Source of the DNA: Girardinichthys multiradiatus
Taxonomy: Eukaryota; Chordata; Actinopteri; Cyprinodontiformes; Goodeidae
Direction: 5' to 3'
Assembly: GCF_021462225.1 (NCBI RefSeq)
Contig: NC_061806.1
Location: 2,902,234 to 2,966,233, forward strand
DNA length: 64,000 nucleotides
Below are positions 22,852 to 58,910 of this stretch, in pieces. The notes beneath the pieces are model-generated. The model ran no database searches and was not told the origin of the DNA. It saw only the letters and a list, made by a program, of their open reading frames with translations. Position 1 is the first letter of the stretch. Every line of letters begins with the position of its first letter. The position numbers were made by a program, and so were the translations under genes.

Positions 22852-22927
22852 AAGACATCTTTTACTGCTTCTTTTTTTACCGTGTCCTGTCCTGCAGAGT
22901 AGCACTCAGAATTGTTGTTTGAGTGCC

Positions 22928-23015
22928 AAGAATTCAATTCAATTCAATTCAGTTTTATTTATATAGCACCAATTCACAACACGTCGTCTCAAGGCACTTC
23001 ACAAAGAGTTTGGAA
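22928..23015 (-). repeat. 3' end of L2-tail/SINE-like repeat with (AATTC)n tail
   Basis: AATTCAATTCAATTCAGTTT then TTATATAGCACCAATTCACA: the reverse complement of the common fish tail ending in repeated TTGAA. Confidence 0.7.
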
Positions 23016-23399
23016 TGGTGCTGGGTTGTTGGGGAGGTTAGAATAAACTACTGACCGTTAGAGTTTGGCCATTTTAGAATGGGCTGTGTGTAGGGGTACG
23101 AAGTAAAATAATAAACCAATAAAGTTTGTCCATGTAGAGCCCACTGGTGGCCATACTACAAACCACAAGGATTGGGATACCTCTCTCTGTCAGACTGATT
23201 TTAACCATTGGAAAAGAGAAGGGGTCATACAGGTAGCAGAAATGGAGGTTGTGCTTGAAGAGGCCCAACAGATTTACTTTCGCAAGTGCAGCATTATGGC
23301 TAGTGCTTTAATGCTGCACTTGATATTTATAAAATAAACTTTATTAGAAACTGCTTTGGGATTATTTCAATGCAATGGACACAGGCAGAAATGAAAAGT

Positions 23400-24420
23400 A
23401 AAATATAAGAAGCAAGAAAGAGAGAGAGAGAGGTTGGGCAAAAAGGAAAAAGAGAAAATAGAGGAGAGAAAGAAAGGTGAAAAGATACTGAAGATGGTGA
23501 AGATACTAGAAGACTGTTTCTGAACCTGCAGAAACATATATATGTTACTGCAAAGTGCACGGTACTATTGAATGCAAGATGTATTTAGTGAGAGGCCCGA
23601 CAGAACCAAGGAGCCCAGGCCCGGCAAGCAGCCATCGGGAGTGAGCACACACACCAATAGCACCCAGCCCAGGACACCGAGAACCACAAATACACCAGCG
23701 GACAGAGACACCAGCCACCATCAGGGAGTGTGGGGGGAAAGAAATAGGCCCCACATTTGATAGGGGGCCTAAGCTGATCCAGCAGAGGGAGCAGCCCAAG
23801 ACCCAACCTGACACAAAAACAGGCACACACAGTCACAATCACACATTCCCACCCTCATGTGTACACATAAAAACACTCACACCTACACCCCCAACGTAAA
23901 GACACACATTAATGGATGTCGCACACTCACGCACACTTCCCATACATACTCTATAGTCCCAGGTTCAGGTACCGATACCCCAGAGGGGCAACCAGCCCTG
24001 GGACCCAGGACGTGGTACCCTTCCTTCCGGGGTGGAGGAAAGGGTGGCAACACAGAGACTAGTACCAACACAGCCCAAACCCAAGCGGCCCAGACCTCGC
24101 CCCCCAGGTTCAACCCCAGCCTTCAACGACCCCCGTCCCCATCCTGAGAGGGGGCCACGTATGGTTGGATCTACCTGATCCAACCATAGCCATCCCAGGA
24201 TGAAACAGTCCCAACCCCCCAATGAATTCAGATCTCAACCCCATGAACCCCAACATGAATCTCCCCACAGGGCCTCCACCAACCAGGACACAGATATCAA
24301 ACACATGCCCCCAAACCCAAACGCCAGCCTCTGCCCAGAAGCGCAGCAGAGCAGACATCACTGAGCCCTGTGCTCACAATGAACCACCTGATCCCACACC
24401 AAGACAGGACAAAATCACCT
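23400..24420. repeat. Purine run followed by strand-asymmetric C/A-rich repeat
   Basis: 23400-23480 is almost all A/G (GAGAGAGAGAG core). From about 23590 to 24420 the + strand is rich in C and A (CCCAG, CCCAACC, ACACAC) and poor in T. Open frames in both directions are compositional. Looks like a dispersed repeat; class unknown. Confidence 0.5.
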
Positions 24421-24639
24421 GGCAAAAGGTCCCTGGCCGAAGTGCAGCTGCTTCTAACATTGTCTGGTCCTTCTCTCAAAATCGATTAAAATAAAAAAGT
24501 AAAAACACTGCTGAAAAATCCTTCAGTGTCACTGATATTCAGTTTTCAGTTTCAGCGTCCATCCAGGAGTAATGCAGACCTGATTACAACCAAAGAAACA
24601 AACAAGTAACATTAAAGAATACAAAAATCTTCTATGTTG

Positions 24640-25115
24640 TTTGATCTACATCAGTCCATCCATTATGACCACTGTTCGGTGAAGTGAATAAAACTGGTTA
24701 CCATGACACCTTTTAGTGGGCGGCATATATCAGCAGTAAGGCCTAAGGATCTGAGTGAGATTAACAAGGACCAGATTGCGATGACCAGACAACTGGATCA
24801 AAGCATCTGCAAAGCTGCAGCTCTTGGACTGCAGTTGTCAGTATCGATCAAAGTGCACCAAGAAAAACACAGTGGTGATGGAGACTGGGTCATTGATGCA
24901 TGAATGAGGTGAAGGCTGGTCTGTGCCATCTTATTCAACAAGTTGGCTACAGCAGCTCAGATTGTGCTCAGAAGTTAATGTTGGTTTTGTCAGAAAGGAG
25001 GCAGAATGCAGAGCATTACATCTGGTTGACATTTGGTGCTGAATAGTAGCAAACCAGTCATGGGGTTCACATTGGTCATAATATTATGCCTGAGTGGTTT
25101 ACATCTAACCAATGG
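24640..25115 (+). mobile_element. Internally deleted Tc1-like element
   Basis: Ends resemble each other inverted: ...CATTATGACCACTGTTCGG at the left, GGTCATAATATTATGCCTGA at the right. Between them is a decayed transposase N-terminus (KDLSEINKDQIAMTRQLDQS). Same family as 32826-34170. Confidence 0.65.
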
Positions 25116-25779
25116 TAGTAGACAATAATAGAGATAGAGTGGTGGAAATGAGGTAAAGCTGTACAGGTTAAAAGGTCGTGTGACTGTATTGGAGTGATTA
25201 CAACATCAGCTCAGATGGATTACAATGATTGGCTCCAAACCGCAGGCGGTGGAACCCTCTAAGGCTTCAAAATGTTTCTCTACTGGATGATACACTCATC
25301 AGTTCATCTGTTCTTCTGCATGGAATGCTAAACTGATCAGGAACCATTACTTGTGGTTGCTGAAGTTTTTCTAACCAATAAGAGGACTAAAGTCAGCATT
25401 TCTGCAAGACTCATGAAGTTTACAAGAATTATGAAAAATAACTTGGAAATCTTAAACTTAAGTTAACAACCGTTAATGTCAGAGACAGTTGAATTTTCAC
25501 TTGACTTCAGCCATGGGTATTTTCTTTCAGAAAAGTTGAAATTTGAAAACAGAACCAAGCCAGGATCGCTGGGAGCTATGTGGTCGAGTGGCGGATGGTG
25601 TTCAGATGCCTCTGGTTTTAAGAAATAATCATTTAAATTCATAGAGGAGTATTTTGAGCACCCCAAGAGTTTTGTCCCACACAGTTAATGCTAGGTCTAA
25701 ACCAACTATCGAAACCTCAGTTTGAAAAACAAACCTTATAAATAAACATTTTCCTATGATGATGGAGCAGTACTGTCAG

Positions 25780-28700
25780 TGCATAATAACACCAAATCTT
25801 TTTATTTTATATTATTTAAATTTGTTCAGGAAAGAAATCCAGGAAATCCACAAGGATGTCCTGGCCAAGATAAAAAGCAGCACAATATACATAAATAAAT
25901 AAATAAATAAATAAAAAGCTATTACATTTACAAAGTAACACTGAAATGATTTAAAATAACAACACTTAGACATAATGGTTACAAAATATGTTTTGTAAAC
26001 CACAACGAACTACTGTCTCTACGCCTGTGGGTGTTCTGAAGTATGCTGAACTTGGAGTGAATATATGATGGCAATTTACCTAAAATGGCTTTACATATAG
26101 AAATGTACCAGTGCCTCATTCTGCAAGTATTGAGTGAGATAAATCCGGCAAGGTTATATAAAATACAATGGTGAGTCCTAAACGGTGAACCTGTTATATA
26201 CTTTAGAGCAGCATGGTAAATAGGGTCCAGTTTAGCTAAGGTAGTGGGACAGGCAAATCTATAAATTGTGTCAACATCGTCCAACTGTGATAAAAACAAG
26301 CTGGTTACTAGTAGCTTACCGGAAGAAATAGAAAAGTAAGGTTTTAATTTATACAAAAAACTTTAAGTAAATTTGAGCTTTTTCGTTAAGTAAGTAACAT
26401 TATATTTAAAATTAAGGTCTTTATCAAGCGAAATACCAAGATATTTATATGTGTCTATGACCTCTATGATACCACCATCCAGTAGTTGTCATCGACTTAT
26501 GGGAAAACAACATTACTTTGGTTTTGTTAATATTTAGGACTAATTCTAAAGCAAGAAGGGCATTTTGTAAGGTAATGAAGTCAGTCTGAAAATTTAGGTG
26601 TACTGTATCTAAAGAGGGTGCTGATGAGTATAAAATTGTGTCATCTGCATACATATGATGAGATGAAAATTTAAGTTGATTACAGATTTGATTAATATAG
26701 AACAGAAAAAGCAGGGGCCCTAAAATAGACCCTTTTGCGACCCCCTTATTCAGTGTGACCAGATCTGACGAAACAGAGTCAAACGGAACAAAGTGAATGA
26801 GTTTTGTTATGTTGCTTTTTATCCAGCTAATCATGTTTGTACTAAAGCCAACCATTTGTATTGATTAGGTGATAGTGGTCGACGGTGTCAAATGCCCTAG
26901 TTAGATCAATAAACAAAGCTAAACAAGCATAATTACTTTTAAGTGCTATTCTGACATCATCAAATACTTTTAAGGTTGCTGTAATTGTACAGTCCTGCCC
27001 TAAAGCCTGATTGAAAATTATTGAGAATATTGTTAGTTTTAATTAACTGTTTGAACTGGATGGACACCAAAGACTCAAACACTTTTGCTAGAACTGAAAG
27101 ACTGGAAATAGGTTTGTAGTTGTTCATATCTGAGGGATCACCTGATTTAAGTAAAGGAATGACAAAAGACCTGTTTCCAAACAGTGGGAAATGTCAGTCA
27201 GTCAGTCATTTTCTACCGCTTCTTCCATAGTGGGTCGCGGGGAAGCTGGTGATCTCCAGCAGTCTACGGACGGGAGCTGGGGTACACCCTGGACAGGTCG
27301 CCAGTCCATTGCAGGGCCAGTGGGAAATGTATTTGAAGAAATTGAAAGATTAAAAATAACAGTCACTGGTTGAGCAATAATTGGAGCAGCTAACTTACGA
27401 AAAAAGCATCAAGTCCATCAAGCCCTGCAGACTTCCTAAGTTCTAATGTTTGCAAAGCATGCCAAACATCAGAATATAGCAGAGGAGTGAAATCTAGGTT
27501 GTGATTATAGTTAGGAGCAGATATACTAATTTGCTTTGCTGTCAAGTCAAAGATATGACCAGCCTTTTTGAAATGAACATGAAATAAATTCGACATATCC
27601 CTTTTATCAACAAGAAAATGTCATTATGTTTCAATTTCTGAGGGAGACTGAAAGATGTCTCATGATCTAGCTTTTTAATTGTCTTCCAGAACTTGGAATG
27701 ATCATTAACATTGTTTGTAGTTAAGTTTAAATAATAACTAGATTTAGATTTTCTAATAAATGAAGTACTTTTGTTTCTGAATTCATGAAAGTGCTTCCAA
27801 TCAGGTTCAGACTTGGTTTTTCTGGTAACTGACCTCTGTTTGTTTCGCTCAAATAATAAAAGTCAGTCAACTTGCGTGTTTGTTTATTATTGCAATAAAA
27901 TTATCATAGAAAAACGTAACCGAGGGTATTACATTTATTTGATCCTAGTTCACCAGGACTATCTCATGAAGAAAAGCTTGGTCTGAGAAACGCTTGAAAT
28001 GACGTTTTATGACAAGTTGAGCCTTTAACTTTGTCATTTTAGTGTTCCTCACACATACAATGCAACAATGATCGCTGATGTTGTTTGGGAAAACTCCTGT
28101 AGATGTATACTTATGAGGAGTATTTGTTAAAAATAAAATCAATAAGAGTATCATTGCTTGAATTAAATTGAGTTGATCCTAGGAGGGCTATCAATAAGCT
28201 GGATGAGATTCACTGTGTCACATGACTTCCTAAAAAATTTTGGTACTTCTCATTGAACCAGTCTAGATTCAAATCCCCCATTAAGATAAACTCATTAGAC
28301 AGATATTTGGATAAAACGTCTGACAGATTAGAAATAGAGTCTGCAGATGCTGAGGGATGTCTGTAGCACCCAATTATTGTGATTGGGGAGTTAACCAAAA
28401 GTATTTGCACAGCCAAAAACTCAAATTGTGTAGGAATACATATAGAATGCAATAATGATCCTTTCGAATGCTCAGAGAAGTACATGACAACACTTCCAGC
28501 TCTGCCATATCTATCTGCTCAAAAGACATATTAAACCAGGTATATCAGGTACACGTGATTTAACCCAGGACTCTGAGACAATCACTATATCGGGCTTAGC
28601 AGATATGAACCTTGCTTTGAACAGATCTAATTTAGGAACAAGGCTCCGTGCATTGAAGTGTAAAAAACCAAGCCCACGTCTATAGCTAAAATCTTCAGAT

Positions 28701-28870
28701 GTTGATAAATGACATAAATTATTAACTGTGAACAGCTCTGGACCAGGATTGCTATTTACATTTCCTGACAGCAATAAAAGCAACAGTATGAGTAACCTAG
28801 AAAAACAGTTTTTGATCTCGGATTTTAGTCAATTAGATTTATTTATCCCAATATAGTGCACTGAACGAAT
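25780..28870 (-). mobile_element. L2/CR1-like LINE, decayed, with nested insertion
   Basis: Minus-strand pieces in order: NSNPGP motif and FLHFNARSLVPKLDLFKA (endonuclease N-terminus, 28511-28783), GDLNLDWFNE (28210-28485), RT with KGSILGPLLFLFYIN and MYADDTILYSS (26445-26855), and a C-terminal region (25979-26356). Many stops and frameshifts. An (AAAT)n run at 25891-25915 lies near the 3' end. Interrupted by an insertion at 27195-27317. Confidence 0.8.
27195..27317 (-). mobile_element. Short retrotransposon-like insertion nested in the LINE
   Basis: Flanked by an exact 13-bp duplication CAGTGGGAAATGT (27182-27194 and 27318-27330). Starts with (TCAG)n on the + strand, i.e. a short tandem 3' tail on the minus strand. 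Its body (CATAGTGGGTCGCGGGGAAG ... GGACAGGTCGCCAGTCCAT) recurs at 62478-62610. Confidence 0.85.
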
Positions 28871-31800
28871 GTTGCCTGATATTAGAAGTGTAAAAGATGA
28901 AAAAAACTTCTAGATACCTTGTAAGGGATCACTTCCATGACAACTAGCAGGCAAATGTTTGTTTCTTGGTTTGCGAAATATAATAAATAAGACTGTGTAT
29001 TCATATTTGAAGGGTGCACATTACGTCTGTGAGACTGAAGTAATGGGTACTAATGAAAATCCCACAGCCGTAACTATAAAAACTTACTGATTTAGGACAT
29101 TGCTTAATATAATTTGAACCAAATAGGGAAAGTCTGAGCATATTTAAGACTATATTTAAGTTCTAATAAATCTTAAGACAAACGTAAAAAAAAACATGCA
29201 AAGACAAAACTCTTAAAACCATATTTATTCTCAAGAGCCAGTTCACATTAGTTGTATTCATCATCTAATTTGTGCATTTAAAACCTTCTCTAAAAGGTCC
29301 TCTGTGTTCATGTGAAACCACTGGACAGTTGATAACCAGAGGACAGTTCCAGTAAAACCAATTCATTGCCACCCTTACTGCCTTTCTCTCTGTGATGGTG
29401 TTCCAGTCAGTGTAGAACAGGTGAGTACAGAACAGGTCACACAAGGAACAACACTCAAATATACAAGGAGGGAAGTCTGTGCTGACAGTGGATGACCTCT
29501 GCTGCTGGGTACACCTGGATCCAGAGGTTGCTCCTAAGATGTGTGCATGTGTAGCTGCTTCGTTTTGTACCGTCAGTGAAGTCCAGCTACAGTACTGTAA
29601 TATAGATTTTATTGAACAACTAACGCTGCACTAACATTGCATGATTTTAGCTGCTTTGCTCCTTTTATTTGCCAAGATGTTGGATTAGCATGAGAGCATT
29701 TACTTTGTTAATACTACACAAAAACATTAACATGTTCCTTTTATGCTATCATCTGTAAAAAAAAAAATCCGCATTCTGAAAATATACATCCTATTTCCTT
29801 TGTAATGTAAAAATAACATTTAATGATGCACGTCTTGTTATTGGTTTGTAACCAGGTAACCTTAAAAGGAACAAGTTGTGGGAGAGAGAACAGTGAAGAG
29901 ACAACAATTTAGTTTCTCAGTGAGCAGTCAGCACTGACAACATTTATGTGCACCAACAACCAAGAACATGTCGAAAAGGAAAACAACTCAGGATTTATAA
30001 TAACAGCTTCGAGTTTGATTTTGATGTCAACATCAGTTTTGGTTCATTTGACTGTCCGGAGTTCTGCAGATTCTGGGGGCAGCCTAAAGCTTGGCCTTTA
30101 GCTCTTTCTGTCTTTATTGGCCTCATTAGGACAAGACAACAGAGCAGGAGATGGGTGTATTCCAGTTTCAATTTAGGAAGCCAATAACAAAGCTAAATAC
30201 TACTAGCAATTTGAGCTCATAACATATCGCCCCTTTTTCTATGCATTTAAACGCTAAAGGAACATTTAAAAAAAAAATGTGTGTACACATTTAATAAGAT
30301 AAATGTCACTACAAGTGTAAATAAACGTTATTTCTGCAAGATCCATGTTTTATTTGCACGTCAGCCATATTGAATTTTAACTCAGGAGTCTCCAACTTTC
30401 CAATCAGACTTCACAGCATGTTTAAATTCCTGAGAACTACCTGGAAGAGCCACCTGTACCAGCAGTAACTTCATCAGTCTTCTGTATGATAGACGCTCAC
30501 AGTGGGCTAATACTCACAAATTAAACATTGCTGTGGATGGATAAAATCTTGAAAACTGAAGGCATTGTTGTTTTTTCACTGATTCTGCTACCACACCGTT
30601 CACTTGGGTTGAGGTCTAGACTTTGACTAGGCCCTTGCAACATCTTGATTCATTTTTTCTCAACTGTTCTTATGAAGGTTTGTTTCTGTGATAAGCATCA
30701 TCATCATCGTGCATGTCTGAAAAACAGTTTCTGCTAAGAACTCTTCTAACCAAGTCATACACGTTTAGTGTTTTTGCTAACCGTAATGTGATGAGCTTTA
30801 ACACTGAAGACGCTAACTGTGGCCCATAGAGTCTGAGATGTTCCTCTTTAGTTTTTCATTTGTCCAACAACAGTAAGGCGGAACTCAAGGTGAATTTGCT
30901 GGAACATTTGGAAAGTACTTTGAATGGTTTCAACTTACAAGTCAAATTTTGAAATTTCCTTCTATCTCTAGAATGATTCTATGGTTTGGAAATGACTTCC
31001 TAAACATTTAATGAAAGAAGGTTTTGATGCACGGCAACAGTTGCTACTCTAGGGTCATTGGGGATGTCATTTTTCTTGACATTGCGCTAACACACACCTG
31101 AAAGCTACTGAGGTTTTTTAGAGGTTCACACTTATTGATGATAAAATAATCATTAGCAATAGATTAGCAGCACCTGGCTGGAAATTAGTTTTACACACAA
31201 TTACAGTGACTGAGGTTGCAATTTAAATGTGTTAATCTTGACAAAGACCAGATCCTTCTGATTTATTTATACATTAACTGATGTCCATCAAAGAAAAGTG
31301 TGAATTTTGTTCCTATTAGTGTGATAGTTAGATAAGACTATACACTGTAAAACACAGCGATCTCTAATAGAAGGAACTGCGAAAGCGTTTATGAGTCTTA
31401 TTATGTTCTGTCCAATTAACTTGTAAAACACACACTGCTGGTTGCTATAGTCAAACTTTGGCTTAGAATTGGGTTCATTTATTTAAACATATTTAGTTTA
31501 TAAAAGTTTAAAGCAAATTCCATAAACTAATGTTGCGCTCTGTATTCAAAAGTGAGATTTTCCAGTTTCCAGTCAAAAAAAGAAGAACTTCCCCTCCCAA
31601 AGATGAAGCTCATTAAATAGCTTAGAGTTCTGTATCCAGTATGGCCACCATGCAAATACAATGTTGTCAAAGTTGTTGATTTGAATTATTTATGAGCTTT
31701 TCTCATGGCTTAATGTGTCACCCATACCGCTGTAAAATATCTGAAAACATGTTCCTTTAGTGCTTGAACACAAAAAATGGAGAGAACTATATTGTTAGCT

Positions 31801-32820
31801 TGTTTTAGTTAGTTAGAACCAAAAGCTTCAACCACTGTTTTCTGTCTTGGAACAGTCTCAACTCAGTTGTAACGTCACTCCCAGCTCCCAAATTGGAACT
31901 TTGGAAAAAAACAAAAGGCATTATTGGATTTTTATTAAATCCTGCTAATTCTGTTTATACAACCATTTTAAATCTGCTTTAAAACTCTTAATGCATGAGT
32001 AGAAGGTGTTGGAGTTGTCTGGCTTTTTTGTAAAATATTGGCAAAATACAAATACAGTAAGTGTAGAGCTGGGGCCTTATTTAGTTTCCTGAATGTAGTT
32101 ACTGGGTGTTTTTGTCTGAAAAGGGCCACTAGATAATTATATCTGCTGTTGAACATGCTACTAACAAGAGGCCAGACATATGGATTTTTGTTGTCAAACA
32201 ATAGAAAAAAAGGATAATCTCTCTACAAAGACATTGTGAAGACTATAAAATAAAGGTTCTTACTAGTGATGTAAGACCTGCACATGAGAACGGCAGGAGC
32301 ACCTAAACGTGGTCGGTGCTACATTTTCAAACCCCCCTGGCTCAGCATGGCCTGACCCTGCATCTCAGGTTGGGCTACCTTCACGTCCTCCCTCTCACTG
32401 ATTGTCTGTGCATTTTGTTAGAATCTGTACAGTTTGCGAGGTGTGTGGGTTTGTGTGAGGTCCGGGTCTTCTTAACACTGCAGCAAGTCTATTGCTTTGA
32501 TAAAAAGGCATCACTTCACAGAAATGAGACAAAAACAAAAACAGACCCACAAGCTGCTTTTAGGTGGAGCATGAAGCTGGGTAAAAATGAAACTCGCCAT
32601 GGGAACAAAATCCTGGTCATCTTAGAACAAGAACAAAAACACATAATGATTAGAATAAAAGTAATGAAAGAGAGCGGTGTTTACACCTTCTCACGAGATT
32701 CCTAACTAGAATATGCTGATGATATCATATTTGTTTTGGACAAGTTAGCATTCATTCCACTTCTAAGTCCCATCAGCTGGCATAGTGCTAGGGTCTGACC
32801 TGTGTGCTTTCTGGGCATGT
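28871..32820. other. Intergenic, no gene recognised
   Basis: AT-rich. 30590-31050 has text typical of decayed DNA transposons (GGTTGAGGTCTAGACTTTGA). The 129-codon frame at 32316-32705 has no family resemblance and is not called. Confidence 0.5.
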
Positions 32821-32825
32821 AATTC

Positions 32826-34170
32826 AATCAGCCATAACATTTGGGCCACTGACATGTGGGACTGAAACACTGATGTCCTGTTTCTGTCCCATCTGGCCAT
32901 GGGTGGGATGTATTAGGAAGCAAGTGAACATTCTCTTCTTTGAACAGGTGAATTAAAAGCAGACACACTGGAAAAGACTAAAGGCTCGAGACTGTTCCAT
33001 CCTAGCAGGAAGTCATGCCGGATTTTCCTGGTCTCCAGGGGTTTGGACCTAGTGGTCTAAGATAGAAAAACAGGTAAACCAGTGGGTAGTGGGAGCAGAA
33101 GCCATTTTTTGTAAGGGTTTCCAGTGTGGAGTCCCAATCAGGTCATCATGTCTGCAGATGCTGAGCACCAACTTCTGCCACTGCAGCAGTGTTGACTGAT
33201 GACATTCTCATCCGCTGAGGGTGGGAGAGAGGCTCCGGTCCTCTGATCTACTGATGGACTTTCTTCCTCCTCCACCACAGACGTTCATGATTTAAACTTT
33301 AAACAGCAGAAAACAGCTGTAAACATTTTAAACTGACAGGACAAAACGGGAACGCAGAAGAACTTGAGATACTCAAAACTGCCTCCATAAATCTCCATTT
33401 AATATTTACTTGGAAATAAAATGTACTGCTTACCATCATCAGCCTTTTTCTGGCTAAATTTCTTCCATGGTTACTTGCAGTTGAAACACCAAAGAAATCT
33501 ACCCTTTTCCTTTAGCTGCAGCTAAACGTGCTGAGAAAGGTGGTGCTGATTGAGGTAGGAAGGTGTCAGAACCATCAGTGTGGTGCCGTTAGATGTATAT
33601 GGCACTGTTCGGGCTCAGGCCAGTCAGCTTACTGATGCTCCTCTGTGCCCATAACCAAGGGTGTAGAAGGGAAGTAGCCTGTTGGTTCTGATATAACTAT
33701 ATTTGGTTTACATGAAGTGGATGGTGCTTACCTGAGGAAGACATGGCAACAGGAGGGGAAGAAGGCAAGGCGGCTGGCCAGTCTCATGCCTTAGACAAGG
33801 TTCTGCTGGGAAACTTCAGATGTTATGACACTCTGACATCTACCACCTACTTAAACACTATTGTGATCACAGTTGTAATAATCTGACTGGGCTGCTTTTG
33901 TTCTCAGGATGTTGCTCCTTTTCTCTCTTTAAAGATTTTTTATGAATGATTTCAGGAAAACAACCAAGAGGTATTAACTTGGCCTCCAGATTTCCTCAAT
34001 CTCAGACCAACTGAGCATCTGAAGGACATGTTGGAAAACCAGGTGTATACCTCATCATCTAAGAGTTAAATGCTCTGCCACTGATGGCAGATTTATTATC
34101 AACAGGTTGGAGCTGTTTTGATGGGAACAAGACACTAATACGGTCATAATGTTATGGCTGAATGGTCTAG
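32826..34170 (+). mobile_element. Near full-length but decayed Tc1-like element
   Basis: Left end TCAGCCATAACATTTGGGCC and right end GGTCATAATGTTATGGCTGA are imperfect inverted repeats 1.34 kb apart. Internal text includes GTGGGATGTATTAGGAAGCA and a decayed DDE C-terminus. No open transposase frame. Confidence 0.65.
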
Positions 34171-36210
34171 GTGTTAGCCATAGTGCACTACATTGTATTT
34201 GAGAATGTGTGTGTGTGTTAGTCTATATGGGTGTCACTGCAAGAGCATGCTGAGCTGCAATTCAAACGTAAATAAGAACACAATTCATTCCAATAGCTCA
34301 CCATCGTAGCACCATGACATCCCTGCTTTACCACAGAGTTAAAGCAGAAGAAAAAACAATACTGAATGTATGAGATGAAGCATTTCAAACTGAGATTCAC
34401 TGAAACATGACTCACTCTTTGTGTGCAACATTGCCTGATTCACCATCTTCTTCTCTAAGAAATGAGTTTAATGTCACACACTTTGTTTTGGCACAAAATC
34501 AGCTTCACAAAAATGAGTCCTAAATGTTCCTGAAATTAGAAAATCTGTGTGTTTGTCTGGGTCCTGACCAGTCTGTGGGGATGAAGAGTGGTTTAATGCT
34601 GCAGCTGCGTTCCTTTAACTGTCGGACAAATCTCATTCTCCAACCTTTCTATTAAATTTGCCATTTTTAATGTGGGGATCTGTTAGGAGGTTATGAACCC
34701 TCAATATCTTTCCTGAAACTGATAACTATCTTAGCACGTTACTTTGACTAGTGCTCCTAGCTGGAATAGCTAGTGACTATGTTTTTTCAGCATCTGGTTA
34801 CAGTAACAACACGGTATAAAAGTACAGCTGTGTACAAATAAAATAACCATTCTGCTCTCCACATGTTCTGTTTTGAATATTGTGATGTTTAAGCAACCAG
34901 TCTTGATTTCTTCCTGCATGGAGCTTTATCTGATGATTAGGAATAATATTCTCACAGGATGATAATCTAGAAAAAAAGGCTCATGGTATTAACACAAAAA
35001 CAATTAAAGAAAATAATAACTGAATAATACTTTTATTGAAAACAGATAAGCAAAAATAATTCCTACTGCTGCAAAAATAAATGAACGTACTTATTAATAC
35101 AGTTATAATAATGTATCTATTTGTTCATATTTTGATTATAAAATAACATATACTAACATATCTAAATAATATATAGAACAAAGACAAAATTTAGGAGTAA
35201 ACATGCTTATTGTGGAGACTACAACACAGAGTACAACGAGCTAACGTTAGCTGATTAGATCTAGTCTGTGTATGTGCTCAGGTGAACAGTAATCAGGGGC
35301 ACTGCTTTTCACAATGAGAAATACTGCCTTTCTTTAAGTGTGAGAGAAGTGCAGTAGCCTCTTTTCAGCCAGCTGTCTGTCGGTGCGCAGCAAAAGGTGG
35401 GGACGGACAGCACTGTATGGTTCATACAGCTGGAGACCACCTTGTGTGTCACACTGGTGTCTTATTAGGAGGACTTTAAGCCAAAGGAACAATATGATGT
35501 AAAATTGTGGTGGATTTGATACCCAAAACTTTTAAAATATTGGCACACCTTAATGCTAGAAACGGACCCATACCTACTTGGGATGCAGTGGGTTCCTACT
35601 TTGAAAATTCAGATTTGTCCAAGAGCTTCTGAACGCAGCTTTATGTTGTAACCTTGACATGGTTTGGTTTTCTAGAGATGTGAGCAGCTACCTTTCAGAG
35701 TGAGTCATTTAACAGTGTGTACAAACTTAATGTATAAACCAGTAAATGGGACCAATCAGGCATGGATTATGGAGAGAACTAACAGACCTGGTCTGTATCA
35801 AAGGAGTTTTCACTGAGTTTTTTATAACATAAAGAAAACAAATTCAACATTTCCATGGTTTCTAACCTACAAACAACTGTTGATAAGATCACCGTTATGC
35901 CAACTGTACAATTATCCAGAAAAAGAAACTATCGTCAAATCGGACGCGAGAAGTTATATGCACAAAAATAATAACAAACCAGGAAAAAAAGGCTATTCAC
36001 ATGTACCCGCAATGTGAGGAATGGTTTCATCCAAACTAGACCAGAGAGCTAGCCCTAAACTATGGAATTAAGTGACACTCAGTAGTGCTATCAGAAGGTT
36101 CAAGGAGATGGGCCTTCAGCTGGTGCCACCCCTGAGACCACCAGGGCGCCCAGGCTTTGGACACACATATACAAACAATCCAAGCACACTCATACACTGA
36201 AATCCATTTG
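34171..36210. other. Region downstream of the thrb stop; probable 3'UTR and flank
   Basis: AT-rich. On the minus strand an AATAAA hexamer (plus-strand TTTATT at 35032-35037) lies about 1.2 kb after the stop and could end the thrb mRNA, but others cannot be excluded. No gene recognised. Confidence 0.4.

Positions 36211-58910
<22,700 letters not shown>

Noticed and set aside
23545..24494. Several overlapping frames in the C-rich block
   Set aside because: Stop-poor only because of T-poor composition; repetitive residues, no domains.
32316..32705. 129-codon + strand frame
   Set aside because: No recognisable domain, in a repeat-rich intergenic stretch bordering a decayed Tc1 element; likely chance.
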